Shown here piece by piece: positions 21,820 to 33,480 of a stretch of DNA of 64,000 nt. Both the position numbers and the translations under genes were made by a program. Positions within the stretch are counted from its first letter, which is position 1. Every line of letters begins with the position of its first letter. The notes beneath the pieces were generated by a model. That model was not told where the DNA came from. It was given only the letters and a program-made list of their open reading frames with translations, and ran no database searches. Origin of the DNA: Antilocapra americana (taxonomy: Eukaryota > Chordata > Mammalia > Artiodactyla > Antilocapridae). Location of the stretch: positions 2,108,911-2,172,910 of the forward strand of contig ML664152.1 in NCBI GenBank assembly GCA_007570785.1, in the 5' to 3' direction.

Positions 21820-21827
21820 CCTTTACA
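21820..21827 (-). promoter_or_regulatory. TATA-like box TGTAAAGG
   Basis: On the minus strand, 72 bases upstream of the ATG at 21748. The arm-2 copy has the same box at 40325-40332, 77 bases upstream of its ATG. It is a weak TATA match at the spacing used by the other KRTAP12 genes here. Confidence 0.45.
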
Positions 21828-21932
21828 CCCAGGCCTGGCAATGAGGCACCGAGTATCTTCCTCATGGATGCCTGCTGTTTTTCCTCCTCCTTCCCCCGAG
21901 GGTCTCTTGCTGGGGCTTCCAGATGCTGTGAC

Positions 21933-22312
21933 TCAATTCAGGAAGCTCCCTCAGCTGGAGACTGACAATGACCCAGTGGCCCTGGGATTTCTGGAATCAG
22001 AGCCTGGGTTGGATGGGGAAGGGCCGTCAGGCCAGGACTGGGTCCCCTCATGATTTTCAAGGTCCTCTCCAGTTTAACCAGCCTGTCCTCTGTCCACACC
22101 AGCACAGTCACACTCACGGCACCAGTGCCCTCATCTGTCATTCAAGAGGCCCTCCCTGGGGTTGGGCTCCTCACAGGGGGCTGTGGCCACGTTATTGCCA
22201 TAATTATAGCAACAGGGCTGCAGCTTTGTGCCAAGTCTGAGCTAAGCATTTTACATGGACTGTCTTGTAACCAATCAGTTATCAACCCTGCCTCCATTCA
22301 AGGGGCCGGCAA
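21933..22312. repeat. noncoding block nearly identical to 39830-40207 (inverted)
   Basis: About 380 bases upstream of the KRTAP12-4-like gene match the reverse complement of 39830-40207 with only about four or five differences by eye. It contains an AT-rich TTATTGCCATAATTATAGC stretch. No conserved gene is evident in it. Confidence 0.85.
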
Positions 22313-22469
22313 TACAGATATCCAGTCAGGAAGACTTGGAAGGTCCTGTAATGCATGCAGGTTCCACCCCTGCAAACGGAGAAGCTCTGAAGCTGCTCGG
22401 TCTCACTGTAGAATCTGTGGTCCTTACTTGGCGTCTAACGGAGCTGGGGCTTAGGGGTTCACTGGTGAC

Positions 22470-23470
22470 ATAGCCCACAGTCCAGAATCAGTTGGCACAG
22501 ACAGGAGCAAGGGGCAGGCAGATGAGAATATTCACCTTGTTTGGCCCTGAAGAGCAAGGCTTAAGGGTGTGACTCCCCATGAGTTTCCAATTCAGGATTG
22601 CCCAACCAGATCAGGCAGCCCCAGGTAGGTCCCAGGAGGACTGGTGTGGAGAGAGGGCTGAACAGCTCCGATTACTCTCCCCACCCAAGGGTCTGGTCAG
22701 CAAGGCCCTGTGAGGCAGGTTGGAGCCAGTGTGGGGGACTGGGGTCCTTCTCCAGGGCAGGGGGCAGCTGCTGGAGTGTGGATTGCAAGCTCCTCCTGCC
22801 CCACTCCCCGCCCTGTGTTCGTCTACACATCGGCCTCAGCACAATGCTGTGTGGTGGGTGCTGTTTATTGGGGTGGCCATCCCTCAGGGCAGTGCTGCTC
22901 CCTCCTCTGAGGCTGTGTTCCTGAAACCCTCTGCACCTGTGTAGCCCCCGTGTGACTGCTGGTGTGAACAGAGGGAACGCCCCTGGGAAATCCTGGGAAG
23001 AGTCAGACACCGCAGTAATGAAGCCACCCTGAGGCTGAAGACCACTATGGTCTCAGGGGCTAAAGCATGGTTAGAGCTTGCAAAACTAGTGGCCTGAGCT
23101 GACCTGAGACCACATAGCAAATGACCTTGTGGCCCCTAGGCAAGCCCCTTGTGGCCCGTGATTTCAGCCCTTCACACACTCCTCCTTGGGCTCAGACCAC
23201 AGGTCAAAACCATAGCTAAAGGAGACTCAGGGCAGCCCCATGTGACCACATGTCCATGTATGTCCTTGTTACTAAATAGTATCAATACATTTGAAATTGT
23301 CACTTTTCTCACAAGTCAGTCTCTAGAAGAGTGCAAAGCTAGCCTTCTGTACTTACCTACTTTCTACCTCTCCTGTATTCCTTATTCCTACTTGTGCAGC
23401 CAGTGTTTACCTGAGCCCATTTCTATTCCACCTCAAGGAATATTCCACCTCAGTATCTCCTCTAATGCAA
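22470..23470. other. unassigned segment inside arm 1
   Basis: Not matched in arm 2. GC-rich to about 23100, then AT-rich. No gene recognised. Confidence 0.35.
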
Positions 23471-24275
23471 GTCTGCTGGTGAGGAATCCTCTTGATTTTG
23501 TTTCTCTGAAATTGTTTTACTTCACCCTCAGTTTTGAAGATTTCTTTCTTTTTCTTTTTTTCTTCGCTAGATCTAAAATTCTTGATTGGCTTCATTTTAC
23601 TGGTGTCATCCTACCATCTTCTGACTTTCACTGTGTTTGAGGAAGAGTCAGCCGTGTTCTTTTTCTTGTATGTAGAGTGTTTTTCTCTCATTGCTTTGAA
23701 GATACTTCTTTTGCGGGGGGGGGCGGTTTCATCTCTAATGATTAAGTGCCCAGATCTGGCTTTCTTTATATTTATCCTGCTTTTGAGTTTTCTAAGACTC
23801 CTGGATCTGTAAATTGTTTCAAATCAGCTTCTGAGATTGAACTTACATATATTTTAGACTGTTTGATATTGTCTCACAGTTCTTCTCATTTTTCTTAATT
23901 CTTTCTCCTTCAGATTGGACAATTTTTATTCATATATCTTCACATTCACTCTTTCTTCTTCCACCTCCAGTCTGCTGTAAGGCCCACCCAATGGATATTT
24001 TATTTCAGCTATTGTGCTTTTCAGTTCTAGAATCTCCCTTCCCTCAACTGAGATTTCCTATCTATTAAAAGTTGCTATTCCTCAATGGAGAGTCTCTATC
24101 TATTAACTCATGGATATAATATTTTCCTTTGATTCTTTGAACATATCTTCCTTTGACTCTTTAAACATACAGCTGCTGTAAGTCATTACCTGCCAGACCA
24201 ATATCTGGACCATCTCAGGCTGCATCACTGTGTTTTTTCCCTTTAACCATGAGTTATGTTTCCTATATCTTTCTT
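23470..24275 (-). repeat. old L1/HAL1-like fragment, antisense
   Basis: T-rich phrases (gttttacttcaccctcagtt; acttcttttgcggg) resemble those in the antisense L1-like stretches at 35800-36600 and 52000-52700. Heavily decayed. Confidence 0.55.
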
Positions 24276-24279
24276 AAAC

Positions 24280-24520
24280 CTTTTATCTATTTATTTGCTT
24301 TTGGCTGTGCTGGGTCTTCACTGCTGTGAGGGGCTCAGTGATTGTGGCGTGTGTGCTCAGCAGTGGTGGCTCCTGGGCTCTAGAGCACAGGCTTAATAGT
24401 TGTGACACGCGGGTTTAGTTGCTCCATGGCATGTGGGCTCTTCCTGGATCAGGGATTGAACCCACGTCTCCTGCACTGGCAGATGGATTCTTTACCACTG
24501 AGCCACCAGGGAAGCCCTTT
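24280..24520 (+). repeat. CHR-type SINE, sense
   Basis: gcttttggctgtgctgggtc, tagttgctccatggcatgtg and gagccaccagggaagccctt identify the element. Confidence 0.85.
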
Positions 24521-25570
24521 CCTATATCTTTTATGTCTAGTGATTTTTGATTATATATTAGAAATTATGAACATTCAGAGAGCCTGCATTCGCTTATCTT
24601 TTACTGATGACTCACTTTTTTGTCTAGCAAACAGTCACTTACTAACTGGTCATCTTGAGCTTGTTTATGTGGGTTTGGTTTCATACTTTGTTAGGGTGTA
24701 TTTGTGGAAAGTCCAAAGTGCTTCCCGAGCTCTCCATTTTGGTGAGACTTCACTTCCAAACTGTCTTCCCTGGAAATCTTGTCGTGGGTTGGCCAGGCTG
24801 TCAGGTCTGTCCAGCAGACCCGACCAGGGTCAGGGTGAGGGAGGGGCCCCTACTCCGTAGGTGCAGCCAGTGGGGTCTCGGTGGGATGCCAGCGGAAGTC
24901 TGCTCCGAATCCTGCAGCAGCTTCTCCATAGCCTCCAGTGGTCTTGCCCTGAGCACAGACAGCCCCTCCTTCTTCTGAAGATTTACTGGGGGTCCTCTCT
25001 GATGCTCCCCTGCTCAGATGCTAGGCCAACCACCTGCCTCTTCTGGCTCTCTCACTTGCTTCTCTAACTATGAGGCTATCTCAAGATGAAGGGCCAAGGT
25101 CACCACCCACAAAAGTTCTCCGAGACTCAGCCCTTTGTCCCCCGGACCCTCTGGTGAGGAGTCCCCAACCTTCCTGTGTCTGCTGGTGCCCCACCTTCAG
25201 CTTGACACCCTGGACACTTGGGTGTCAGACAGATGTACTCTGCTCTCCTTGCTCCATGGTAGAGCTGACATGGGAGGAGGGTGGTTTCTGTGGCTATTTG
25301 AGGACCCGTATCACACAGGGAGGGACATCTGGAGATTCGTACAGAAGTGGGTCAGGTAAAATTTTAAGGAATGAAGCAGAATCCAGACAGAGCCAGTTAG
25401 GCACTCAGGCAGGTTGCCAAGCCAACAAGAGCTTGAAGAGGGGCAATTAGTCATGAAGGTAAGTAACAGCCAAACAAGCAACTAAAAAAATCTACAACAG
25501 AAAACTGTGTCCTGGGAGACATCCCGGAAGAGGCAAAACAAGGAAGACAACAGTCGCATCTGTGTTGTCC
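24520..25570. other. unassigned segment
   Basis: Upstream region of the plus-strand KRTAP12 at 25664. No gene recognised; the frames present have no family motif. Confidence 0.35.
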
Positions 25571-25588
25571 AGACGCCCAAGGCCTGGC

Positions 25589-25596
25589 CATAAAGG
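25589..25596 (+). promoter_or_regulatory. degenerate TATA box (CATAAAGG)
   Basis: Sixty-eight bases upstream of the ATG, the same spacing as the intact TATAAAAG of the arm-2 copy (38209-38216). Flanking bases align (CCTGG before, GCNGCC after), so this is the homologous site with two changes. Confidence 0.6.
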
Positions 25597-25663
25597 CCGC
25601 CCAGGGAGGCAGCCTGCAGACATCACCCACCTTTCTCCCGACACCAGCCAGCCCCACGCCACC

Positions 25664-25978
25664 ATGTGCCACACCAGCTGCTCCTCAGGCTGCCAGGCTG
25701 CCTGCGTGCCCAGCTCCTGCCAGCCATCCTGCAGCACGTCCAGCACCTGCCAGGCGACCTGCGTGCCCGTGAGTTACAGGCCAGCCGTATGTCTGCCAGG
25801 GACCTACAGGCCCACCCTGTGTGTGACTCCTTCCTGCCAGTCCTCTGTGATCCTGCCCGTGAGCTACAGGCCGGCCGTGTTGGTGGCCCCCTCCTGCCAG
25901 TCTTCCGGGTGCTACCAGCCCTCCCGCCCCTCCCTGGTCTATAGACCCATCTCCTGTAGCACCCCTTCCTGCTTGTGA
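25664..25978 (+). CDS. KRTAP12: keratin-associated protein 12 family, KRTAP12-1/2-like (104 aa)
   Basis: Single-exon KRTAP; 15 of 104 residues are cysteine, lower than the KRTAP10 genes. The start is MCHTSCSSGC in CCACCATGT context, the classic KRTAP12 N-terminus. Residues 11-32 hold decapeptide-like CQPSCSTSS and CQATCVPV units. The middle carries two SYRPAV repeats and TYRPTLCVTPSCQ, and the C-terminus is SCQSSGCYQPS followed by RPISCSTPSC, a strong KRTAP12 signature. It is the twin of the minus-strand gene at 37767-38141, identical from TCQATC to the end but 20 residues shorter near the N-terminus. AATAAA follows at 26232. The TATA box is degenerate (CATAAAGG), so expression may be weaker than that of the twin. 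Confidence 0.92.
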   Translation: MCHTSCSSGCQAACVPSSCQPSCSTSSTCQATCVPVSYRPAVCLPGTYRPTLCVTPSCQSSVILPVSYRPAVLVAPSCQSSGCYQPSRPSLVYRPISCSTPSCL

Positions 25979-26231
25979 TCACGAGCCTCCTCCCAGCTGC
26001 TCCCACCGCAGACCGGATCACTCCTATATGCCTCCCAGCACGAGTCCTCAGTGGGCCTCCAAGGTTCTGAATGTGGCAGATGAAAAGCATGATCAACCAA
26101 CCTCCCAACCTGGGTGAGAACGTGACAGGATGATCTGGACCCTTCTGTGAACTGGTGCATTACCCCCAGGAAGCCCTGGTTCCCAAGGTCCTTCTCTGTC
26201 TCCAGCAGGAAACCACACCCCATGTGAGCCA

Positions 26232-26237
26232 AATAAA
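26232..26237 (+). terminator. polyadenylation signal of the KRTAP12 at 25664-25978
   Basis: AATAAA about 255 bases past the stop; the arm-2 twin has it at the homologous site (37495-37500). Confidence 0.75.
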
Positions 26238-26311
26238 CCGTGCTTTCCCCAGGCAACAGTCTCTTCCTACCTGTCTTTCATTTCTGTTTTCTGGCTAGCT
26301 AGACTATTACC

Positions 26312-26510
26312 AGGGCTTCCCTGGTAACTCTAGTGGTAAAGAATCTGCCTGCAAGGCAGGAGACCCAGGTTCGATCCCTGGGTTGGGAAGATGCCCTGGA
26401 CAACCTACTCCAGTATTCTTGCCTGGGAAATCCCATGGACAGAGGAGTCTGGTGGGCTACAGTCCATGGGGTCACAGAGAGTTGGACACAACTGAGCAAC
26501 TATAGCCACC
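26312..26510 (+). repeat. Bov-tA SINE, sense
   Basis: gggcttccctggtaactcta to gttggacacaactgagcaac. It sits just beyond the edge of arm 1 and is absent from arm 2. Confidence 0.92.
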
Positions 26511-28848
26511 ACCAGGCTGTTACCAAGAATTTAAGGCTGATCACCTCTTCAGTGATCCCTGTCCCCAGCGGCTCATGGGAAGGTGGGAGGTTTTGGGTGG
26601 AGGGAGCGGCCAGTGAGGTCTGGGTGCAGGAAGCTTGGCGGTAACTTGCCTTGTTTCCCGTATCTGTCACGCCCTGGCTCAGGGAGAGGGGCGGGCTTCT
26701 CATTTTGTTGGAAGACATCCCGCTTCCTGTGTCACAGAGTCAAGTCCATTGGGGCAGCTTTGACTCATTTGGAGTCAGGTTCACAGAATTAGGATTGCTC
26801 TAGTTTGCGGCTCATGTCTCACTTCATCCTTGGCCCACATATCACCCATTTTAAATTGATCAATTGATGATCAATTATTGGTTCTTATAATAAACCTCAT
26901 GAATGCCCTACCTAACATGGAAAGTAGAACATCAGTAATTTACCCCTAACTTCATGGGTATGTTTCAGCTAGAAAACATATGTTTATTATTCCATTACCT
27001 TTAACATCATAGAGTGGATCCACATCTCTGTATTCTTGAAAGGCAGAATTTCTGATTTGCTGGTTTCCCACGATGTTGGAAGGGCGCTATCCCAAATGTA
27101 ATCTTTTGGAACTTACTTTTTCACTCTTTGTACCATAGCTAGGTTTCCTCCATGTGGCTGTGCCGTGTGGTTTATCAGTCCAGACCCCTCCCCACCGTCT
27201 GCTCGTGGGACTATTTCAGGTTAGACCTACTTCACTGGAGGGCTGGCGTGCAGGGGCCAGGTAGACAGTGGGCGGGAGGACGTGGCTGTGGACTGTCCTT
27301 GCTCCTTCTCCTCCTGTTGGCATCTGTGACCCTTCTGTTTAGGCCAAGCCCAGCTCCACCCTAAGAAAGGTGCTCAGCAGAGAGAATGATAGCACGGGGT
27401 AGAGGCCAGCCCTGACGGGTAGTGCCAGGCAGGAAACTGGTGTGCACGGCGGGACCAGCTTCACCTAGCTGGACATGTAGGTAAACTGACTTCCTGCCAC
27501 ATGCTCTGAAGCAACATCAAATTCCACGCCTTTTGCTTCTGGGGGTTTATTTTGTAATGAATTTTCTGAGACAGTGAGATGAGTGTGATTTGAGACACTC
27601 AAGCTCCATGGCGGCTGCCCTGGCCTCTTCTTCGTTTCTGATTGTAGAGAGAGCCCTGACCCCTGCACCTGCTCCAGGTGTCCGTCCTCCCCCTCCAGGC
27701 TTTAGGGGACCAGATGCACAAAACAGCGGGGGATCCCAAAACGGGCAGTGTGGTGGGAGGCACCCCAGCTCCCCAGAGGCAGCCCTTGAATTCTGGACTT
27801 CCATCACTCACTGTTAAGTGTGGCGGCTGTCCCCACCCACAGGCAAGGGGACACAGTCCCTCCTGGGACTTTCTCACTGCTGACAACCCGATTTCCAACC
27901 CTTTAATTTATGCCCTGGAGGCAGATGATAGAACTGATCCATCCAGGTAATCTGGAACATGTTCCTGTTGTTTACATTTCAAGGACTTTGGGTAAAACTG
28001 AGCCAGAAATGGAACCAGTCAGCTTGGACGTATACTCTCACATGCGTGCACACCCAGAGGATACACATATGCAGTACACACTTGACATATATGCCAACGC
28101 ATGTGCCCACACGCAGTGTAAACACGTATAGGGCACGCACACACGTGCACATGCACACTCACACACGCCCCCGCAGGCAGCACGGGGTGCGCGCCGCATC
28201 CCCCCACGCTGTGGGCTTGCTGCGTGGTGCACCGCGGGTCTGATGGCCACCGCGGCCTGCACAGCCCACCTTGCCTGCAGAAGGAGAACCGGTTCTCTGC
28301 TTTCAGGTTAGTCTGGGCTCTACTTTTCAGGCCGCTGGTGGAGCCCACAGCACAGCTGATCTCGTGTGACCTGTGGAGGTAGGCAAGCGTGGGCTTCAGT
28401 CTCAGCTGGGGCAAGTTCTTTATCGGTTCTGAACTGCCTTTCCCTCACCTCAAGAAGGGAGCTCCCTTGCAGAGCTGTAGAAGAGATTAGAAATAACATA
28501 TGTGAGCTTTGGGCATAATGCTTGCCACATCAGCATCTTAGAAACTGTTAGCAAACAGGCCACAGGGTAAGAATCTCATATAATGAAAAGCCAAGGTAAA
28601 GAGCTGTGAGAACAGAAGAGGGATTATGATAAGGGATTCAGAACCTGTGTGACAAAGAGGGAGACTCAGAACTATGGCCCCCGGTTCCCTGTCTCAGGAG
28701 GGGTGCACGCGGGAATGGAGATGTGAGCCCCAGCTTCCCCGTGAAGCCCCGGCTCGGCGCCTTCGTCTGCCGCCCTCTCCAGGCTCCAAGCTGTTACTGC
28801 AAGCAGTTCCTCTGGCCCATCTCCGTCTGGACCACGAGTGTGTGCTCC
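26510..28848. other. unassigned segment between the palindrome arms
   Basis: Mixed composition; no gene recognised. An AT-rich stretch at 26850-27130 is probably old repeat. Confidence 0.35.
28018..28168. repeat. degenerate (CA)n / ACACAT tract
   Basis: Interrupted acacatatgc, gcacacacgtgc and actcacacac units over about 150 bases. Confidence 0.75.
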
Positions 28849-28965
28849 TACCACCAATGCTGAAAATTTTCACTCTTTTAATTTCTTCCTTGTGTCAGTG
28901 TCTCTTGAGCATGTCTGTCGAGAAGTGCCCTGCTCGTGTGTCACTGTGCATGCCTTCACCAACTC
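28849..28965. repeat. first copy of a 117-base direct duplication
   Basis: Begins TACCACCAATGCTG and ends CCTTCACCAACTC. It matches 29480-29596, exactly 631 bases downstream, without gaps and with few mismatches. Confidence 0.85.
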
Positions 28966-29479
28966 CAGGCACACACACGTGCACGCTGGACTGGCTCTGC
29001 GGGTGGTTAAGCTGGCCTATGGTAATTCCTGTGAAGCTCACTGAGCCGGAGGATGGTGTCTGGGGTTGGCAGGGGCCATAGCTGTGTTGCTGGGTGGGCT
29101 GTGAGTGAGATGAAGATGCCAGCAGAGCCGCAGCCGGGAAATGGGTTTTACTGCCTTTCAAGCACCTTCCCTGGCTCTCCCCACAGGAATTACCGTGTGA
29201 ACTTGGGGTTTCTCTTCCCAGTGCATTTCTTCATCCAGGTTCTGAGACAATACATTAGATCCTTGGTATGTCTTAAACTTCAGATGTTGTCATACGCTGT
29301 GTATCTTTTTGTAACTTGCTTTCCCCATCCATGTTGCACTGGAGTAACTCATCCTTGCAGATACTCCAGCTCTTGGCATCTGTTCAGGGCTATATAATAT
29401 TCCACCATCCAAATATACTGAGGTCCATCAATTTAGTCTCCAGTCACAAACACTTAGGTCATTCTGACTTTTCAGCTTC

Positions 29480-29596
29480 TACCACAAATGCTGCAGATTT
29501 TCACTCTTTTAACTTCTTCCTTGTGTCACTTTCCCTTGAGCGTGTCTGTCGAGAAGTGCCCTGCTCGTGTGTCACTGTGCACACCTTCACCAGCTC
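29480..29596. repeat. second copy of the 117-base direct duplication
   Basis: Begins TACCACAAATGCTG and ends CCTTCACCAGCTC. The sequence to its left (cagtcacaaacacttaggtc) resembles an old L1-type repeat, so the unit may be repeat-derived. Confidence 0.85.
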
Positions 29597-29599
29597 AAG

Positions 29600-32400
29600 A
29601 GGGTGCAAATCTCACCACAAAGGGGTTGTTCCCAAACTATGCTGCCAGCAGGTGTGGACTGGCTGTTCCATCTGTTAAACCACAACCACCATCATCAGAT
29701 GTTCCAAGTGTGGACAGCTGGTCATTGTGAAATGGCTTAGGAACTTTATTTTCTATTTTATATATTTTTTACAGTGTGATGCTCATGTAGAAAAGGACAC
29801 AAAACAAGGTCAAAACTTGATGGCTTTTCACAGAGTGGGCACTGCCTGTAACTGCCTCTAGGTCCAGGAAGTGGGGATACCCACCCCTGACACCATCTAA
29901 GGCTTCTTCCAGTGGCCCCCCAGCCCTATCCTTTAGCAGGAATGATGTGCTCTGAGTGGTTTGAATTGCACCATACATGGTTCCTTTTGTTGACAGTCTT
30001 TACCTTTACCTTTAGGTGCTCAGGTGAGTCTCACCTCATACAGTGAGGGAGCTATCTCATCTTTGTATTCTCTGGGAGACTTTGTGTCACTCTGGAGACA
30101 TTTATTCCTAGACCATCTCTGGTGTGGTCTTGGAAGGTAGAGTCTCAATCCTGATTCAGTTTCTTTAGGGCCTAAAGGTTATTTATATTTCTAATAAATT
30201 CATCATAGTAAGTTTTAATACCTTAGAGAATTTATTGGGACAAAATTGTGGAAATAGCCAATGATTATTTTTAAAATCTCTCTTATTTCTTTAGTTCTGG
30301 CATAATTTTCAGTCCCAGTTTCCTAGGGGCCTTTACTGTGCCTTCTGTTTGATTCTGCCAGCCAGTTCCACAAGCCAAAGACTTGTCTTTTCAGACAACC
30401 ATCTTTTGACCTTGTCAGTCTCTGTGGATAACTGTTTCTGTTTAATTTCTGCCCCTGATTTTGCTATGCACATATTGAATGATTTTAACTACTTTTCCAT
30501 GATACTTTTCATAGACAAGCTTCAGAAAACAGCACAGATATTTTCAATATGTCATACAGTGGAACAAAGTCAAAAGGGAAATGTCAGTCCCTTGTTTCAA
30601 AGTGACAGTAAAGTCAGTTTCTGGCCTGTTGTAACAGGGTATCATCTTGTGATAAATACCATTTTGGGGGTATCTAGCTGAAATTCTTGTTTAACAGATG
30701 TAAAAGATTTACATGTATTTATACGCTGCACACACTTTTTTTTCTAGGCCACTGTGACATTTCCTCATGAAACTGGAAATTCTTTGAGACAAAATGTACC
30801 CCAACAATTAGTTAACAAAGTCTCATTTCAGGAAGATTCATCTAAAGCTAGAGAAAAGTAATTGAAAAATTTCAAATTTTGAATACATTACCCTTGAATG
30901 CTATTGGTCTGCTTGCTCTGCTGTGTTCTGAGAAGAATGTGCCTTTTCTGTGTTGGAGGCTTTGTCTTTCTTGCTTGGAATCTGCCAGGTTTTGTCACTG
31001 CTGAGAAGTTTGTGGCCAGCCTGCTCCTTTTGTGACCAACCAGGTGCTAGGCCTTCTCCATCAGTAGGAACTGATGAGAGGTCAGGTGAGAAATTCAGGC
31101 AGGGCTTCACTGGGGCTCGTGCTGCAGTGGAGGGAGAGAGAACAAGTAACAGGTGCCCTGCCCACTCCCCGAGGAGGCGTGTGAGCTGGTTCCTTAAATG
31201 GGTGAGGGCGGTGGCAGGTCCAGGGGTCAGGCCAGAGGGGTGGCCTGGGTTGTCTGCCCACCCCCTTCATGGGGTTGTGTGCAGGGGGTGTGAGCAGGAC
31301 CCTGCCTTTGCCCCTGACACCTTGGAAGTGGCAGTTGGGTTTTGGTCTTTTGCACCTTTTGTCCACAGTCTGTCCCAGGTGCACATGCACGCAGTTACTT
31401 TAGTCCCTCAAGTTTCTTGGCATCTGTAGCTGGAGACGACATTCGTCCAGGTGCAGGCCCCAGCCCATCTCTCTTTGGGCTGTGGATGCTCCCTGACCTG
31501 AGTGTTCTCTTTTCGTCACGTGGATGTCTCCTTAATTGTGTGTTTTCATTTCTGGAGTCTGGTCTCTGTCCCTGAGTGTCGCCTCTCCCCACTTCTCCCT
31601 GGAGAACCACATGACGTGTACTGACCCTTCTCTATCTCCCAAGTGTGCTGGCTGCTTGTCATTTTTTTTTTTTTTAATAAATGTCTTAGTTTCTGTGTAA
31701 TTTTTTTCAGGTCAGTGTCTGGCTCGTGTGCGCTGGTCTCCCCAACTTGCCATCCCACCCAGGCTGTGGGCTTTTATTGCAATGATTTTTATATGTTTTG
31801 GCTTTAGCAGTTGTTTCGGTTCTCTCAGATATATCCGTTTTTAAAAATAGTACCTTGTTCCTTTCTCATGTTTTTTATCCCATTTTTTAGTTCCTTGGAT
31901 GTTAAAGCATGGTTGCTTACAAGTCTGTGGATAAGAACCCGCAGCATGAAGTTCTGGGGACATCTGTTGTGTCTGCCACCCTTGGTGTGTGGACATGTGT
32001 TCACATGCACTGTGTTGGGGGTTGTGAGCTCATGCTCAGGTTCTCAGTTGTATTAACGCTGCCCAGTGGGCTGGGGGCCTCAGGGAAGTGTATGCTGGGA
32101 CCAGGGGCAGCTCATTGTAAACCATTTCTCATGGAGCACTCCTGAGTCAGTAAAGACCCACCTTACAGATGGGAACACTGATGGGATAGGCAGGCCTGTG
32201 GCTACCCAGGCGACAGTGTCTTGTAGATGTGGTATAACTGTGCCAGGCACATGGTGATGGGGTGCTGAGCCCCCTAGGTATTAGGGGAATTAAATGGAAG
32301 TGGTCTTGTCCAGGCTTCAGAGACGAGAAAGAAGAGCAGGCAGGCCTCCGACCTTGTTCCTGGCTTGTCTGGACATTGTCCTGACTATGTGCCTGTTCAC
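29600..32400. other. unassigned segment, no supported gene
   Basis: Mostly AT-rich to about 30900, then mixed. It includes a poly-T run near 31662-31675. Some parts are probably decayed repeats, but no family is clear. Confidence 0.35.
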
Positions 32401-32929
32401 AAGTGCAAGCTGAGAGGCACTACACATAACTTAGAGAGCAGGACTTGGAGTTCTCGAGCCTGTGGAGGAGGTCTGGCCAACCACACTTGGGGTTTAGCAA
32501 CATCCTAAGACTCACAAGATGAAACAACAGCATTGTAAAAAAGGTTAACGTAAAACCAGAGCTGCGATTTGCTCCCAAACTGACAATGATATCAGTTTGT
32601 GGCCTGGAATTATAAGCAGGAATCCCCAAAACTGCAATTTTGAAGTCTCACCCATGCAGCAGACAGGCTGCCCAAGACCCTTCCCCAGTGGGACTCCAGA
32701 TTGCTGCTATGGAACTTCCCAGCACTGTTTGAGGCTGGATGTTGATTGGCCCAAATATGTATGTGGGTTACCTTCCTCTGCTGTTTCTACTGCTCTGTTC
32801 TTTTAATGCTTGTATATTGAAAGTAAGTTAGATAATGCTCTATTAAATACTGGTAATTCTCTACTAAATATTGTTTGTGTATAACAAGTGATTTCTTTTG
32901 TTAACGAATCCTTTGAACCTGAAACAAAA

Positions 32930-33480
32930 GTTAAAAGTTTAGGCAAAACATTGAATTGGCACTGTGAGCAGGATTCATGAAACAAAATGCCAGTCTTTAA
33001 GGAGTTTAAACTGGATGAGGCTTTCATTCCTGGATGGGAAGATCCACTGTATTGCTTATTAGCTAATGACTGGGACATATTCACTGAATTGTGTGAGAAT
33101 TGGAACCTTACCTTAAAGTGGACTGAACCTTTAGACATTTTTGAATGTTTGTGGCTAGTGCCAGTTTAGAAAGGATTCAAATGTGCTGTGCTGGGTGGCA
33201 GGCTGGATCCTCCTCTCTGCCTACTGTAAGGTACGTGAAGCTAAATTAAAATTGTCTGAAGAGAAGTTACAAGCAGAAAAAAGATTATGCAGTTTGTGAG
33301 GACAGTTGTCCATGCCATTAAATATAATGCCAGAATTATATTTTAGCTGACCAAGTCTTCACTTTTGAAGTTGGCTCTCTGCTGAGCCGGCCTCCTGCTT
33401 TAGCTGCGTCTCCCGCTCTAATAAACTCTATTCTCCTCTCCTTCTGTCTCATATCTGGGCCTTCTTCTCCAGCCCGCACA
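32930..33480 (+). repeat. probable endogenous retroviral/LTR remnant
   Basis: Contains a leader-like ATTGGCACTGTGAGCAGGAT, a 60-residue frame (32987-33169) and a downstream AATAAA (33420-33425). The last is followed by a pyrimidine-rich tail like an LTR R/U5 end (about 33400-33480). The frame is short and the next potential coding is broken. The family is not identified. Confidence 0.35.

Larger units (their letters stand above)
21390..26250 (+). repeat. arm 1 of a large inverted duplication carrying a divergent KRTAP12 pair
   Basis: Homologous blocks match 37490-40780 in inverted order. 21392-22470 pairs with about 39670-40780, and about 25585-26250 pairs with about 37490-38225. The middle of the arm (about 22470-25570, with L1 and CHR sequence) is not matched and accounts for the greater length of this arm. 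Confidence 0.85.

Noticed and set aside
22050..22454. Open frame conserved between arms (partner at 39813-40091)
   Set aside because: Two different frames are equally conserved there, so the similarity is nucleotide identity of a duplicated block, not coding constraint.
25623..26108. 161-codon minus-strand frame antisense to the plus-strand KRTAP12, repeated on the plus strand at 37637-38041
   Set aside because: The apparent conservation only reflects the near-identical inverted duplication; the real frames are the KRTAP12 genes on the other strand.
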